Part shown: one piece after another, positions 1 to 6,920 of the stretch | How positions within the stretch are numbered: the stretch's first letter is position 1 | How the letters are laid out: each line of letters opens with the position of its first letter | Assembly (NCBI GenBank): GCA_937915955.1 | Contig: CALGIB010000421.1 | Span: forward strand, 1 to 7,342 | DNA length: 7,342 bases | From: an uncultured Pseudomonadota bacterium | GTDB taxonomy: Bacteria > Myxococcota_A > UBA796 > CAJQPC01 | Direction: 5' to 3' | Position numbers and translations under genes: made by a program | The notes under the pieces: generated by a model | The model's input: the letters and a program-made list of their open reading frames with translations, nothing else | The model's database searches: none | What the model was told of the DNA's origin: nothing

Positions 1-1
1 G

Positions 2-358
2 GCCGAGCGAGGGCTGGAGGCCAGCAACCTGAGCCTCAGCGGCACCCTGGCGCACAGCGAGCCCGGCCTGTCGGCCCCGGACTCCCCGGTCTGGTACCGC
101 GGCTACGTCGAGGACACCGAGCTGTCGGCCTGTCCGCGCCTGGAGGAGGCCCTCGTCGCGCTGGGGGCCGAGCGCATGGTCGTGGGTCACACGACGCGCC
201 GCGACGGCCGGATCCAGGTCCGCTGCGCCGGGCGGCTGGCTGTCATCGACACCGGGATCTCGAGTCACTACGGGCGAAACCTCGCGGCCCTGGAGCTGAG
301 GCTCGGAGATGCCTGGGCGCTGTACCCACAGGGCCCTGAGGACTTACCGGATCCTTGA
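2..358 (+). CDS. Metallophosphoesterase, Shewanella-like PPP type (C-terminal part, 5' end outside window)
   Basis: This is the last 118 residues of a calcineurin-like metallophosphoesterase; the frame is open to the left edge, so the true start lies outside. The visible part carries PVWYRGY (residues 36-42 of the fragment), then an RMVVGHT block whose His63 matches the metal-binding histidine of the GH motif, and a closing IDTGISSHYGR...AALEL block. This order (WYRGY, GHT, IDTG.S..YG, AALE) is typical of bacterial Shewanella-like protein phosphatases and related PPP-family enzymes, which hydrolyse phosphoesters with a two-metal centre. The N-terminal GDxHG, GDxxDRG and GNHE motifs are not in view, so activity cannot be confirmed. 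The usual YGG reads YGR here. ATG at 176 is internal, because homology runs well upstream of it. A rare TTA leucine codon lies four codons before the stop. The natural substrate is unknown. Confidence 0.85.
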   Translation, partial: AERGLEASNLSLSGTLAHSEPGLSAPDSPVWYRGYVEDTELSACPRLEEALVALGAERMVVGHTTRRDGRIQVRCAGRLAVIDTGISSHYGRNLAALELRLGDAWALYPQGPEDLPDP

Positions 359-360
359 CA
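355..360 (+). promoter_or_regulatory. Possible sigma-70-like -35 hexamer (TTGACA)
   Basis: A perfect TTGACA overlaps the TGA stop of the upstream phosphatase gene and lies 43 bases before the dehydrogenase ATG. At a 16-18 base spacing the sequence is CG-rich with no -10 match; the nearest AT-containing hexamer, TAGCCT at 371-376, is only 10 bases away. The hexamer stands out in such GC-rich DNA, but without a partner it is only a candidate promoter element. Confidence 0.22.
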
Positions 361-403
361 AGGGCTGGGTTAGCCTTCGCGCGCTCACTCCTTCGGAGAC
401 GGC
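359..403 (+). other. Short intergenic gap upstream of the glutamate dehydrogenase
   Basis: This is the only gap longer than 15 bases in the window. It holds a weak imperfect hairpin: AAGGGCT (360-366) against AGCCTT (372-377) with one bulged G and a GGGTT loop. No T-run follows, so it is not a convincing terminator. A GGAG Shine-Dalgarno sequence lies at 395-398, five bases before the ATG at 404, and supports that start. Whether the dehydrogenase is co-transcribed with the phosphatase upstream or has its own promoter cannot be settled from the sequence. Confidence 0.5.
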
Positions 404-3400
404 ATGAACAGGAATGTCGAGGTCCAGGCCCGCGTCGCGAACGTCATGCGCGGGGCCAAGGAAGCCGCCGCCACGCTCGAAGCTGACAAGCAGCCCATCT
501 TCCGTGACTTCTGTCGAGGCGTCGCCAAGCAGCTCCGCGCCCCCTACATCGCCCGCCACGGGGCGCGCCGGATCCCTGGCGAGCTGCTCCGCATGTTCGA
601 GCTGCTCTCCAGCCGCGGACCGGATGAGATCCAGGTCGTCCTGGAGCCGCGGGGCGAGGGCGGCGCGATGCTGCTGACCAACATGAGCGATCAGTCGTTC
701 ATCGTGGACACCATCCGCCTGGCGCTCGACCGCGCGGGGGCGGTGGTGCACAGCGGGCTCAACGCCGTGCTGCACGTCGGACGTGAGGGCGCAGAGCTTG
801 CCTCGATGGAGGACACCGACCCGCTCGAGAGCGTGGTCCAGGTCGAGATCTCGAACCTGGACGACGAGCAGCTCTCGGACCTGCTCGCCACGCTGCACGG
901 CAACCTCCGCATGGCCCGCGGGATCGTGCAGGACTTCAACGCGATGAGCGCCGAGGTGCAGCGCGTCGCCGCGGTCTTCGATCGGCTCCAGCAGCGTGAG
1001 CCGGGGCGGCGGGCCGAGTTCGAGGAGTGCGCGGACTTCCTGCGGTGGCTGTTGACGGACAACTTCGTCTTCATGAGCGCCCAGCGCCCCGGGCTGGCCC
1101 TGGGGCTGGAGAAGGGCTCGCTGGCGGACGTCTGGACGCCGGAGACCGAGCCCGATCTGGACTGGGCGTTCCCGATCCATGTGCGCAAGGGCGCGGTCGA
1201 GTCCCCGGTGCATCGGGCCGGGCGCGTGGACGAGATCCGCGTCCGCGTCCCCGACGGCGTCGACGGCGCGCCGACCGTCCTGCTGCTCCGCGGCATGTTC
1301 ACCTTCCGCGCGGTGACGCAGCCCAGCCGGTCCGTGCCGGTGCTGCGCCGCGTCCTCGAGCAGGTCCTGGGGCAGGAGGACAGCCGCCCCGGCAGCTGGC
1401 GCTACAAGGGCATCGCGAACGTCTTCGACAGCCTGCCTACGGAGTACCTCTTCACCGCCAGCATGGAGGAGACCCGCACCCTGATCGACCGGGTGCTCGA
1501 GGTCGAGGCCGACCGCGAGGTCCGCGTCTTCCTGGTCCAGAAGCCCGACAGCGACGTGACCTTCGTGCTGGGGGCGATGCCAAAGGGCCAGTACGACGAG
1601 CGCGTGCGCCGAAAGATGGAGGGCATCCTCATCCAGGCCACGGGGGCCACCTACATGGACCACGGCGTCCTGGTCGGGCGCTTCGACACCGTGCTGGTGC
1701 ACTTCTACTTGACCGGTGCCCGGGCCCTGACCGAGGGCCAGCAGGAGCAGCTGCGCGAGCGCCTGACGCAGCTCGCGACCCCCTGGGACAGCCGGCTCTA
1801 CAGCGCGCTCCTGGGCGCCGCCGGCGAGGACTACGGCGACGAGCTGTTCAAGCGGTGGGGCGAGGCCTTCGAGGCCAAGTTCGTGAGCCACAACCCGGTC
1901 GAGCAGGTCGTGCTGGACATCGAGGAGCTCTCCAACCTGGGCTTGGGCCAGAGCGTGGGCCTGCGGCTGTTCGAGGACACCCAGCAGCGCCTCTGTCTGC
2001 GGCTGTACCAGCTCGAGGACATCATCCTCAGCGACAGCCTGCCCGTGCTGGACAACTTCGGCCTGGTCGTGCTCGACCAGTTCGCCGACATCGCCCAGCC
2101 CCGCTTCGGCGAGCTGGTGAACCTGGACACCTTCCGCCTGCGGGGCGCTTGGGGGCTGCTGCCCCAGGACATCCTGGAGCGCGGTCAGCTGCTCTGTGAC
2201 GCGCTGGTCGCCGTGTTCGAGGGGCGGGTCGAGGACGACTCGCTGAACCGCCTGGTGCTGAAGTCCGGCCTGAGCTGGAGGCAGGTCGACCTGCTGCGCG
2301 CCTGTCGCGGCCACCTGTTCCAGCTCGGCCTCAGCCGCAGCCAGATCACCGACACGATGCTCCGGCACCCCTCGCTGGCTGGCGCTCTGGTGCACCTCTT
2401 CGAAGCCCGCTTCGACCCTTCGCTGACCGAGAGCACCGGCAAGAAGCGTCGGGCTCGCCTGGCCGAGGGGATCCGGGAGTCGCTCAAGGACGTCAGCGAC
2501 GGTCGCGACGACCTGGTCCTGCGCCGGATGCTGGAGCTGGTCGAGGGCATGGTCCGGACCAACTACTTCCGGGACGACCGCAAGCGCTGGTACATCAGCT
2601 TCAAGATCGACCACGACCTGATCTCGTGGATCCCCGAGCCCAAGCTCAAGTACGAGATCTACGTCCACCACCGCGAGATGGAGGGCATCCACTTCCGCGG
2701 CGGCAAGGTCGCCCGCGGCGGCCTGCGCTGGTCGGACCGCGTGGACTACCGCACCGAGGTCATGGGCCTGGTCACCACGCAGATGGTGAAGAACGTGCTG
2801 ATCGTGCCCGAGGGCGCCAAGGGCGGCTTCCGCTTGAAGCACCCCCTGGCGGACCGCGGCGGTCGCCTCCGCCAGGCGGACGAGCTCTATCGGTGGTTCA
2901 TCCGAGCCCTGCTCGACCTGACGGACAACCTCGTCGACGGCGAGGTCGTGAACCCGCCGGACGTGCGCATCTACGACGACGCCAACGATCCCTACCTGGT
3001 CGTGGCCGCCGACAAGGGCACCGCCCACCTCTCGGACACGGCGAACGAGGTCGCGACCGAGGAGTACGGGTTCTGGTTGGGGGACGCCTTCGCCTCGGGC
3101 GGCAGCAATGGCTACGATCACAAGAAGGTCGGCATCACCGCGCGCGGCGGCTGGGAGTGCGTGAACCGGCACATGCGCGAGCTGGGCATCGACCCGCGCA
3201 CCGAGGAGTTCACCGCCGTCGGCGTCGGTGACTGCGGCGGAGACGTGTTCGGCAACGGCGTGATCGAGCACAGCACGATGCGTCTGCTCGCGGCCTTCAA
3301 CCACGTGCACATCTTCCTCGATCCGGACCCCGACACCGATCGAGCCTTCGACGAGCGCAAGCGGCTGTTCCGGGAGGTCGGAGGCTGGGGCGCCTACGAT

Positions 3401-5068
3401 CCCGAGAAGATCAGCGAGGGCGGCGGCGTCTTCGACCGTCGGGCCAAGAGCATCAAGCTCTCGCCCCAGGCCCGCCGGATGCTGGGAGCCATCCGGGACG
3501 AGCTGCCTCCGGCGGCGGTGATCCGCCTCATCCTGCGCCTGAACGTGGACCTGTTCTGGTCGGGCGGCATCGGCACCTACGTCAAGGCCAGCTCCGAGAC
3601 CCACGCCCAGGCCGGGGACCCCGGCAACGACGACGTGCGGGTCAACGCCGACGAGCTGCGCTGTCGGATGGTCGGCGAGGGGGCCAACCTGAGCTTCACC
3701 GCCGCGGCTCGCGTGCAGTTCGGGCTGGCGGGCGGTCGCATCAACACGGACTTCGTCGACAACTCCGGCGGCGTCGACATGAGCGACCACGAGGTCAACA
3801 TCAAGATCCTGCTGGGGGGCCTGTTGTCCCGCGGCGAGCTCAGCGAGGCCGAGCGCAACCCGCTGATCCACGACCTGACCCGAGCCGTCGCCAAGGACGT
3901 GCTGCGGAACAACGACACCCACGCCCTGCAGCTGAGCATGGACCGGGTGCGCTCGGAGCGTGACCCCCTGCGCTTCGCCCGGAGCATCTCCTGGATCACC
4001 GAGCAGGGAAGCCCCAGCGCCGCCAAGCTCTCGCTGCCCGAGGCCGAGGAGCTGACGCGCCGCGTCGAGACCCGCGCGGGCCTGACGCGGTCGGAGCTGG
4101 CGGTGCTGTCCTCGCACGTGAAGATGCACGTCTTCAAGCAGCTCAAGGAGGCGGACCCGTCCCTGGTCCCTGGCTTCGACGATCTCATCCTGGAGTACTT
4201 CCCCAAGCGCGTGCGCGAGCGCTGGCCCGAGGCGATCGCCCAGCACATGCTGGCCAGTGACATCGGCTGGACCGTCGCGTTGACCCGCACGGTCGCGGAC
4301 CACGGCGCGACCTTCTTCCCCGCGCTGGTCGACCTCACCGGTCGTCACCCCGGCGAGCTGATCGGCGCGACCTTCCACGGCCAGGAGGCCTTCAGGCTGC
4401 CCGCGCTCAAGCGGCAGCTCACCTCGAACGGGACCCCTCTGCGGGCCATCTACCGGGCCTGGATCAGCGCGATGTCCGGCCTGTCCTGGGGCGTGAGCCG
4501 CTGGCTGGCCCCCGGGCGCGAGCTGCCGTCCCAGCCCCAGATGGAGGCCGCCAACGCGCTGCTCAGCCTGATTCGTCGCAACCGCGGTCGTGACGAGTCC
4601 AGCCGCTGCACCGGCGCCGTGAAGGCGCTGGAGGGCCAGGGGCTGCCCAAGTCGATGGCCGAGAAGGTCGTCAGCGGGGGCGACCTGACCTTGGCCACCG
4701 AGATCGTCGGGCTGCGGCGACCGGACGAGAGCGAGCGGGACGCCGTGGTGCGCTACCTGGCGGTCGGCCAGGCCACCGGGCTGCTGCAGGCCGTGCGCGC
4801 GCTGGAGACCAAGAGCAGCGCGGGCCGCTGGGACACCGTGGCCGTCGGCCTCCTCCGTGGTCGCTACCTGGACCTGCTCGGTGAGCTCGTGCAGGGCGTC
4901 GACGTCACCGGCCTCATGAAGCTGAAGACGGACCGCCTGGCCCACAAGGTTGCCTGGGGCGAGCTGTCGGCGGTCCGCGGGGTGGCCGACTCCATGCTGC
5001 GCGGCAAGCCCGACGTCGGCGCCTACCTGGTGGCCGAGGAGCGCCTTCGGGCCGCGGTCCTGCGCTGA
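404..5068 (+). CDS. gdhB: NAD-dependent glutamate dehydrogenase, large (about 180 kDa) class
   Basis: It catalyses oxidative deamination of glutamate to 2-oxoglutarate and ammonium with NAD, mainly for glutamate catabolism in the cytoplasm. At 1554 residues it is slightly shorter than the usual 1,590-1,620 of this class. The long N-terminal half (to about residue 700) corresponds to the ACT-like regulatory region, with NMSDQSFIVDT near residues 92-102. The catalytic core follows: VARGGLRWSDR (769-779), then VKNVLIVPEGAKGGF with Lys806 as the expected GLFV-family active-site lysine, AADKGTA (868-874), KKVGITARGG from 907, and the nucleotide-binding glycine loop VGVGDCGGDVFGNG (939-952). Further on are LFWSGGIGTY (1050-1059), VGEGANL (1090-1096) and NSGGVDMSDHEVN (1120-1132), all hallmarks of the family. 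The final 400 residues are the helical C-terminal domain. The glycine loop reads DCGGD where relatives, as I recall them, have DMSGD. ATG 404 has GGAG five bases upstream. Enzymes of this class are often allosterically controlled by amino acids. It heads a tight four-gene unit. Confidence 0.97.
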   Translation: MNRNVEVQARVANVMRGAKEAAATLEADKQPIFRDFCRGVAKQLRAPYIARHGARRIPGELLRMFELLSSRGPDEIQVVLEPRGEGGAMLLTNMSDQSFIVDTIRLALDRAGAVVHSGLNAVLHVGREGAELASMEDTDPLESVVQVEISNLDDEQLSDLLATLHGNLRMARGIVQDFNAMSAEVQRVAAVFDRLQQREPGRRAEFEECADFLRWLLTDNFVFMSAQRPGLALGLEKGSLADVWTPETEPDLDWAFPIHVRKGAVESPVHRAGRVDEIRVRVPDGVDGAPTVLLLRGMFTFRAVTQPSRSVPVLRRVLEQVLGQEDSRPGSWRYKGIANVFDSLPTEYLFTASMEETRTLIDRVLEVEADREVRVFLVQKPDSDVTFVLGAMPKGQYDERVRRKMEGILIQATGATYMDHGVLVGRFDTVLVHFYLTGARALTEGQQEQLRERLTQLATPWDSRLYSALLGAAGEDYGDELFKRWGEAFEAKFVSHNPVEQVVLDIEELSNLGLGQSVGLRLFEDTQQRLCLRLYQLEDIILSDSLPVLDNFGLVVLDQFADIAQPRFGELVNLDTFRLRGAWGLLPQDILERGQLLCDALVAVFEGRVEDDSLNRLVLKSGLSWRQVDLLRACRGHLFQLGLSRSQITDTMLRHPSLAGALVHLFEARFDPSLTESTGKKRRARLAEGIRESLKDVSDGRDDLVLRRMLELVEGMVRTNYFRDDRKRWYISFKIDHDLISWIPEPKLKYEIYVHHREMEGIHFRGGKVARGGLRWSDRVDYRTEVMGLVTTQMVKNVLIVPEGAKGGFRLKHPLADRGGRLRQADELYRWFIRALLDLTDNLVDGEVVNPPDVRIYDDANDPYLVVAADKGTAHLSDTANEVATEEYGFWLGDAFASGGSNGYDHKKVGITARGGWECVNRHMRELGIDPRTEEFTAVGVGDCGGDVFGNGVIEHSTMRLLAAFNHVHIFLDPDPDTDRAFDERKRLFREVGGWGAYDPEKISEGGGVFDRRAKSIKLSPQARRMLGAIRDELPPAAVIRLILRLNVDLFWSGGIGTYVKASSETHAQAGDPGNDDVRVNADELRCRMVGEGANLSFTAAARVQFGLAGGRINTDFVDNSGGVDMSDHEVNIKILLGGLLSRGELSEAERNPLIHDLTRAVAKDVLRNNDTHALQLSMDRVRSERDPLRFARSISWITEQGSPSAAKLSLPEAEELTRRVETRAGLTRSELAVLSSHVKMHVFKQLKEADPSLVPGFDDLILEYFPKRVRERWPEAIAQHMLASDIGWTVALTRTVADHGATFFPALVDLTGRHPGELIGATFHGQEAFRLPALKRQLTSNGTPLRAIYRAWISAMSGLSWGVSRWLAPGRELPSQPQMEAANALLSLIRRNRGRDESSRCTGAVKALEGQGLPKSMAEKVVSGGDLTLATEIVGLRRPDESERDAVVRYLAVGQATGLLQAVRALETKSSAGRWDTVAVGLLRGRYLDLLGELVQGVDVTGLMKLKTDRLAHKVAWGELSAVRGVADSMLRGKPDVGAYLVAEERLRAAVLR

Positions 5069-5071
5069 GGG
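5067..5071 (+). promoter_or_regulatory. Ribosome binding site deciding the CTG start of the histidine phosphatase gene
   Basis: GAGGG, part of a longer GAGGGGGG run (5067-5074), overlaps the TGA stop of the glutamate dehydrogenase gene. It lies 5 bases before the CTG at 5077. It is the only good purine-rich site near the expected protein N-terminus, and its overlap with the upstream stop suggests re-initiation by ribosomes finishing the dehydrogenase. Confidence 0.6.
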
Positions 5072-5076
5072 GGGAC

Positions 5077-5640
5077 CTGGACTTCGTCTTCCTTCGCCAC
5101 GGCCAGTCCGTCGCGAACGCAGAGGGCTGGGTCTCGGGCCACATCGACGCCCCGCTCACCGAGCTGGGGCGCTCCCAGGCTCGGGCGCTGATCCCTGGCC
5201 TCGCGGCGCTGGACCTCGATCAGGCCTTCTGCTCGGATCTGCAGCGGGCGCGGAGGACCGCGGAGATCGCGCTGGACGGACGGATGGTCCCGACCGTCCT
5301 GCCGGGCCTGCGCGAGCGCTCGCTGGGGGTCTTCGAGGGCCGCCCGCGCCAGGAGCTGAGGGACCAGGGTCTGTGGAGCCCGCTGCTGAGCTGGCGGGAG
5401 GCTCCTCCCGGTGCGGAGAGCCAGGCGCGCCTGGCCCAGCGCGTGCTGCCCGTGCTGGCGGGGCTGCCCGCTGCCGGGCGCACGCTGGTGGTCGCGCACG
5501 GAGGCTTGATCCGGGTCGTGCTAGGGCTCCTGGACGGGGTGCCCGTAGAGCGCATCGGCGGCACCCCGGTGGCCAACGCGGAGCCCATCCACCGGCGGGT
5601 CGCTCCGGGTCGCTTCCTGGAGCTGCTGGCCTGTGTCTGA
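5077..5640 (+). CDS. Histidine phosphatase family protein (phosphoglycerate mutase-like)
   Basis: This 187-residue cytoplasmic phosphohydrolase belongs to the histidine phosphatase superfamily, in which a phosphohistidine forms during catalysis. With CTG 5077 as start, the protein opens with (M)DFVFLRHGQS, giving nucleophile His8 and Arg7. Next come GHIDAPLTELGRSQA (21-35), SDLQRARRTAE (53-63) with the second phosphate-pocket arginine Arg57, and LRERSLGVFEGR (78-89) with the acidic residue region. VVAHGGLIRVVL carries the second catalytic histidine, His141. All core residues are present, so it should be active. The substrate is open: similar proteins are annotated as GpmB-like phosphatase, alpha-ribazole phosphatase or broad phosphatase, and no cobalamin gene is near. 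No ATG, GTG or TTG occurs in frame between 4981 and the RHG motif, while the next ATG (5284, residue 70) would delete the nucleophile. CTG with its strong upstream GAGGG is therefore the best start. CTG 5065, overlapping the previous stop, is the alternative. Confidence 0.88.
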   Translation: MDFVFLRHGQSVANAEGWVSGHIDAPLTELGRSQARALIPGLAALDLDQAFCSDLQRARRTAEIALDGRMVPTVLPGLRERSLGVFEGRPRQELRDQGLWSPLLSWREAPPGAESQARLAQRVLPVLAGLPAAGRTLVVAHGGLIRVVLGLLDGVPVERIGGTPVANAEPIHRRVAPGRFLELLACV

Positions 5641-6211
5641 CTTCGTCCTGGCCTCGGCCTCGCCTCGGCGCCTGGAGCTGCTGAGGCGGGTGGGGCTGCG
5701 GCCCCGAGTGCTGGCCGTGGACATCGACGAGACCCCCGTCGCGGGCGAGGAGCCCGTCGCCTACGCGCGCCGGATGGCCGAGGAGAAGGCCCGCGCCTGC
5801 CCGGAGGCCGGCTCCCTGGTCCTGGCCGCCGACACGGTCGTCCACGTCGACGGCCGCATCTTCGGCAAGCCGACGGACGAGGCGGACGCGCGGGCGATGC
5901 TGGGAGAGCTCAGCGGGCGGGAGCACGAGGTCACCACGGCGTTCGCGCTCCGCCGAGGTGAGGCGATCGAGGTGGGCCATTGCTGCACGCTGGTGCGCTT
6001 CCGCGAGCTCACCGAGGACCTGATCCGGGCCTACGTGGCCACCGGCGAGCCCTCGGACAAGGCCGGCGGCTACGGCATCCAGGGGCTCGGCGCTTGCCTC
6101 GTCAGCGGGATCGTCGGCAGTTACCCGAACGTGGTCGGCCTGCCCCTGGTCCCGGTGCTCGAAGCGCTGGCCCGGGCTGGCGGCCCCAGCCCCCTCTCGG
6201 AGTCCCCATGA
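5633..6211 (+). CDS. maf: Maf family nucleoside triphosphate pyrophosphatase
   Basis: Maf proteins hydrolyse nucleoside triphosphates, including non-canonical or modified ones, to the monophosphate and pyrophosphate; they are linked to nucleotide-pool cleaning and septum control. The 192-residue product is full length. It shows FVLASASPRRLELL (4-17) with Arg12 and Arg13, Lys52 in AEEKARA, AADTVV (65-70) with the acidic Asp67, and GKPTDEADARAML (78-90). The signature SDKAGGYGIQG (141-151) includes Gln150, followed by GSYPNVVGLPL (162-172). Spacing of Arg12, Lys52 and the Gln resembles the YhdE branch (dTTP/UTP-type substrates) more than the YceF branch (7-methyl-GTP); this subgroup call is inference. 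The start is GTG 5633, eight bases inside the preceding gene, with GGAG at 5619-5622. The conserved motif begins only a few residues in, which fixes this start well. The end overlaps yggS by ATGA, so translation is probably coupled on both sides. Confidence 0.96.
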   Translation: MSDFVLASASPRRLELLRRVGLRPRVLAVDIDETPVAGEEPVAYARRMAEEKARACPEAGSLVLAADTVVHVDGRIFGKPTDEADARAMLGELSGREHEVTTAFALRRGEAIEVGHCCTLVRFRELTEDLIRAYVATGEPSDKAGGYGIQGLGACLVSGIVGSYPNVVGLPLVPVLEALARAGGPSPLSESP

Positions 6212-6906
6212 GCATCGCCCAGCGTCTGGAGACCGTGCGCGCCCGCCTCGGCGCCGCCTGCGACAGCGGCGGTCGCGACCCGGACCAGGTCCACCTCATC
6301 GCGGTGTCCAAGACCAAGCCCGCCTCCGCCATCCGCGAGGCCTACGCGGCCGGTCAGCGCGACTTCGGCGAGAACTACGCCCAGGAGCTGCGGGACAAGG
6401 CCGCCGAGCTGGCCGATCTGCCCGGGATCCGCTGGCACTTCATCGGGCACCTGCAGCGGAACAAGGTCAAGTACGCCACCAACGCCAAGGCCTTCCGGGT
6501 GCACGCGGTCGACAGCGTGAAGCTGGCTGAGGAGATCGCCCGCCGAGGTCCGGGCACCGGCGTGCTGGTCGAGGTCAACGTCGCGGGCGAGGCCAGCAAG
6601 TCGGGCGTCCCCTACGAGCAGGCCCTGGCCCTCTGCGCAGAGCTGCACGCCCTGGCGGACGTGGACCTGCGCGGCCTCATGTGCATCCCCCCCGCCGACG
6701 ACCAGCCCGACCACTGGTTCGCCCGGATGGCTCAGCTGCAGGCGGTCGGGCAGGCCCGCGGCCTGCCGCTCGACGAGCTGTCGATGGGCATGAGCGGCGA
6801 CTTCGAGCAGGCCGTGGCGCGCGGCGCCACCTGGGTCCGCGTGGGCACGGCCATCTTCGGCTCGCGGAACCCGGTCAAGGCCGTCGTGGGCGCGCTCCGA
6901 GGCTAG
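6208..6906 (+). CDS. yggS: YggS/PLPBP family pyridoxal-phosphate homeostasis protein
   Basis: This cytoplasmic protein has a single alanine-racemase-like TIM barrel that binds pyridoxal 5'-phosphate but is not known to catalyse a reaction; family members keep free PLP and amino/keto acid balance in order. The product is 232 residues, the usual length. Motifs in order are HLIAVSKTKP (29-38) with Lys35 as the expected Schiff-base lysine, DFGENYAQE (52-60), WHFIGHLQRNK (76-86), VNVAGEASKSG (123-133), LRGLMCIPP (154-162), LSMGMSGDFEQAV (191-203) and WVRVGTAIFGSR (209-220), the phosphate-binding end of the barrel. ATG 6208 overlaps the maf TGA as ATGA and has GGAG at 6199-6202, five bases upstream. 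The frame is open further upstream into maf, but homology begins at this ATG. The stop lies inside a perfect palindrome. It is the last gene of the unit; its link to PLP-dependent amino-acid metabolism fits an operon headed by glutamate dehydrogenase. Confidence 0.97.
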   Translation: MSIAQRLETVRARLGAACDSGGRDPDQVHLIAVSKTKPASAIREAYAAGQRDFGENYAQELRDKAAELADLPGIRWHFIGHLQRNKVKYATNAKAFRVHAVDSVKLAEEIARRGPGTGVLVEVNVAGEASKSGVPYEQALALCAELHALADVDLRGLMCIPPADDQPDHWFARMAQLQAVGQARGLPLDELSMGMSGDFEQAVARGATWVRVGTAIFGSRNPVKAVVGALRG

Positions 6907-6916
6907 CTAGCCTCGG
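6897..6916. terminator. Perfect 20-base palindrome at convergent gene ends, probable bidirectional terminator
   Basis: CCGAGGCTAG is followed immediately by its exact reverse complement CTAGCCTCGG. As RNA it can fold into an 8-base-pair GC-rich stem closed by the tetraloop AGCU, on either strand. It contains the yggS TAG stop (6904-6906) and ends 4 bases before the last base of the convergent PEGA gene's stop (6921-6923). Position and symmetry fit transcription termination for both genes. No U-run follows on either strand, so it is not a classical intrinsic terminator; a dyad protein-binding site or mRNA 3'-end stabiliser is also possible. Confidence 0.55.
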
Positions 6917-6920
6917 CTCG

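Noticed and set aside
360..377. Hairpin downstream of the metallophosphoesterase as a terminator
   Set aside because: The stem is only six pairs with a bulge, and it is followed by CGCGCG instead of a T-run.
1027..2199. Plus-strand open frame of 390 codons inside the dehydrogenase
   Set aside because: The product is Arg/Pro/Gly/Ala-rich, as expected from an out-of-frame reading of high-GC coding DNA; the overlapping dehydrogenase frame carries the homology.
344..4945. A 1533-codon minus-strand open reading frame as a real gene
   Set aside because: It lies in exact codon register opposite an unmistakable glutamate dehydrogenase and is explained by absence of TTA, CTA and TCA codons there. 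It starts at GTG with no clear ribosome binding site that I could see and has no recognisable domain or realistic residue composition.
5284..5640. Histidine phosphatase starting at ATG 5284
   Set aside because: This start would remove the RHG nucleophile motif and the first arginine/SDL block, all of which lie upstream in the same open frame.
5156..5980. Minus-strand open frame of 274 codons opposite the histidine phosphatase and maf
   Set aside because: Both plus-strand genes have complete family motifs, whereas the antisense product is Pro/Arg/Ala low-complexity with no motif.
5980..6207. N-terminal extension of YggS from the upstream start at 5980
   Set aside because: The extra 76 residues are an out-of-frame reading of maf. 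YggS homology begins at ATG 6208, which has GGAG five bases upstream and an ATGA overlap.
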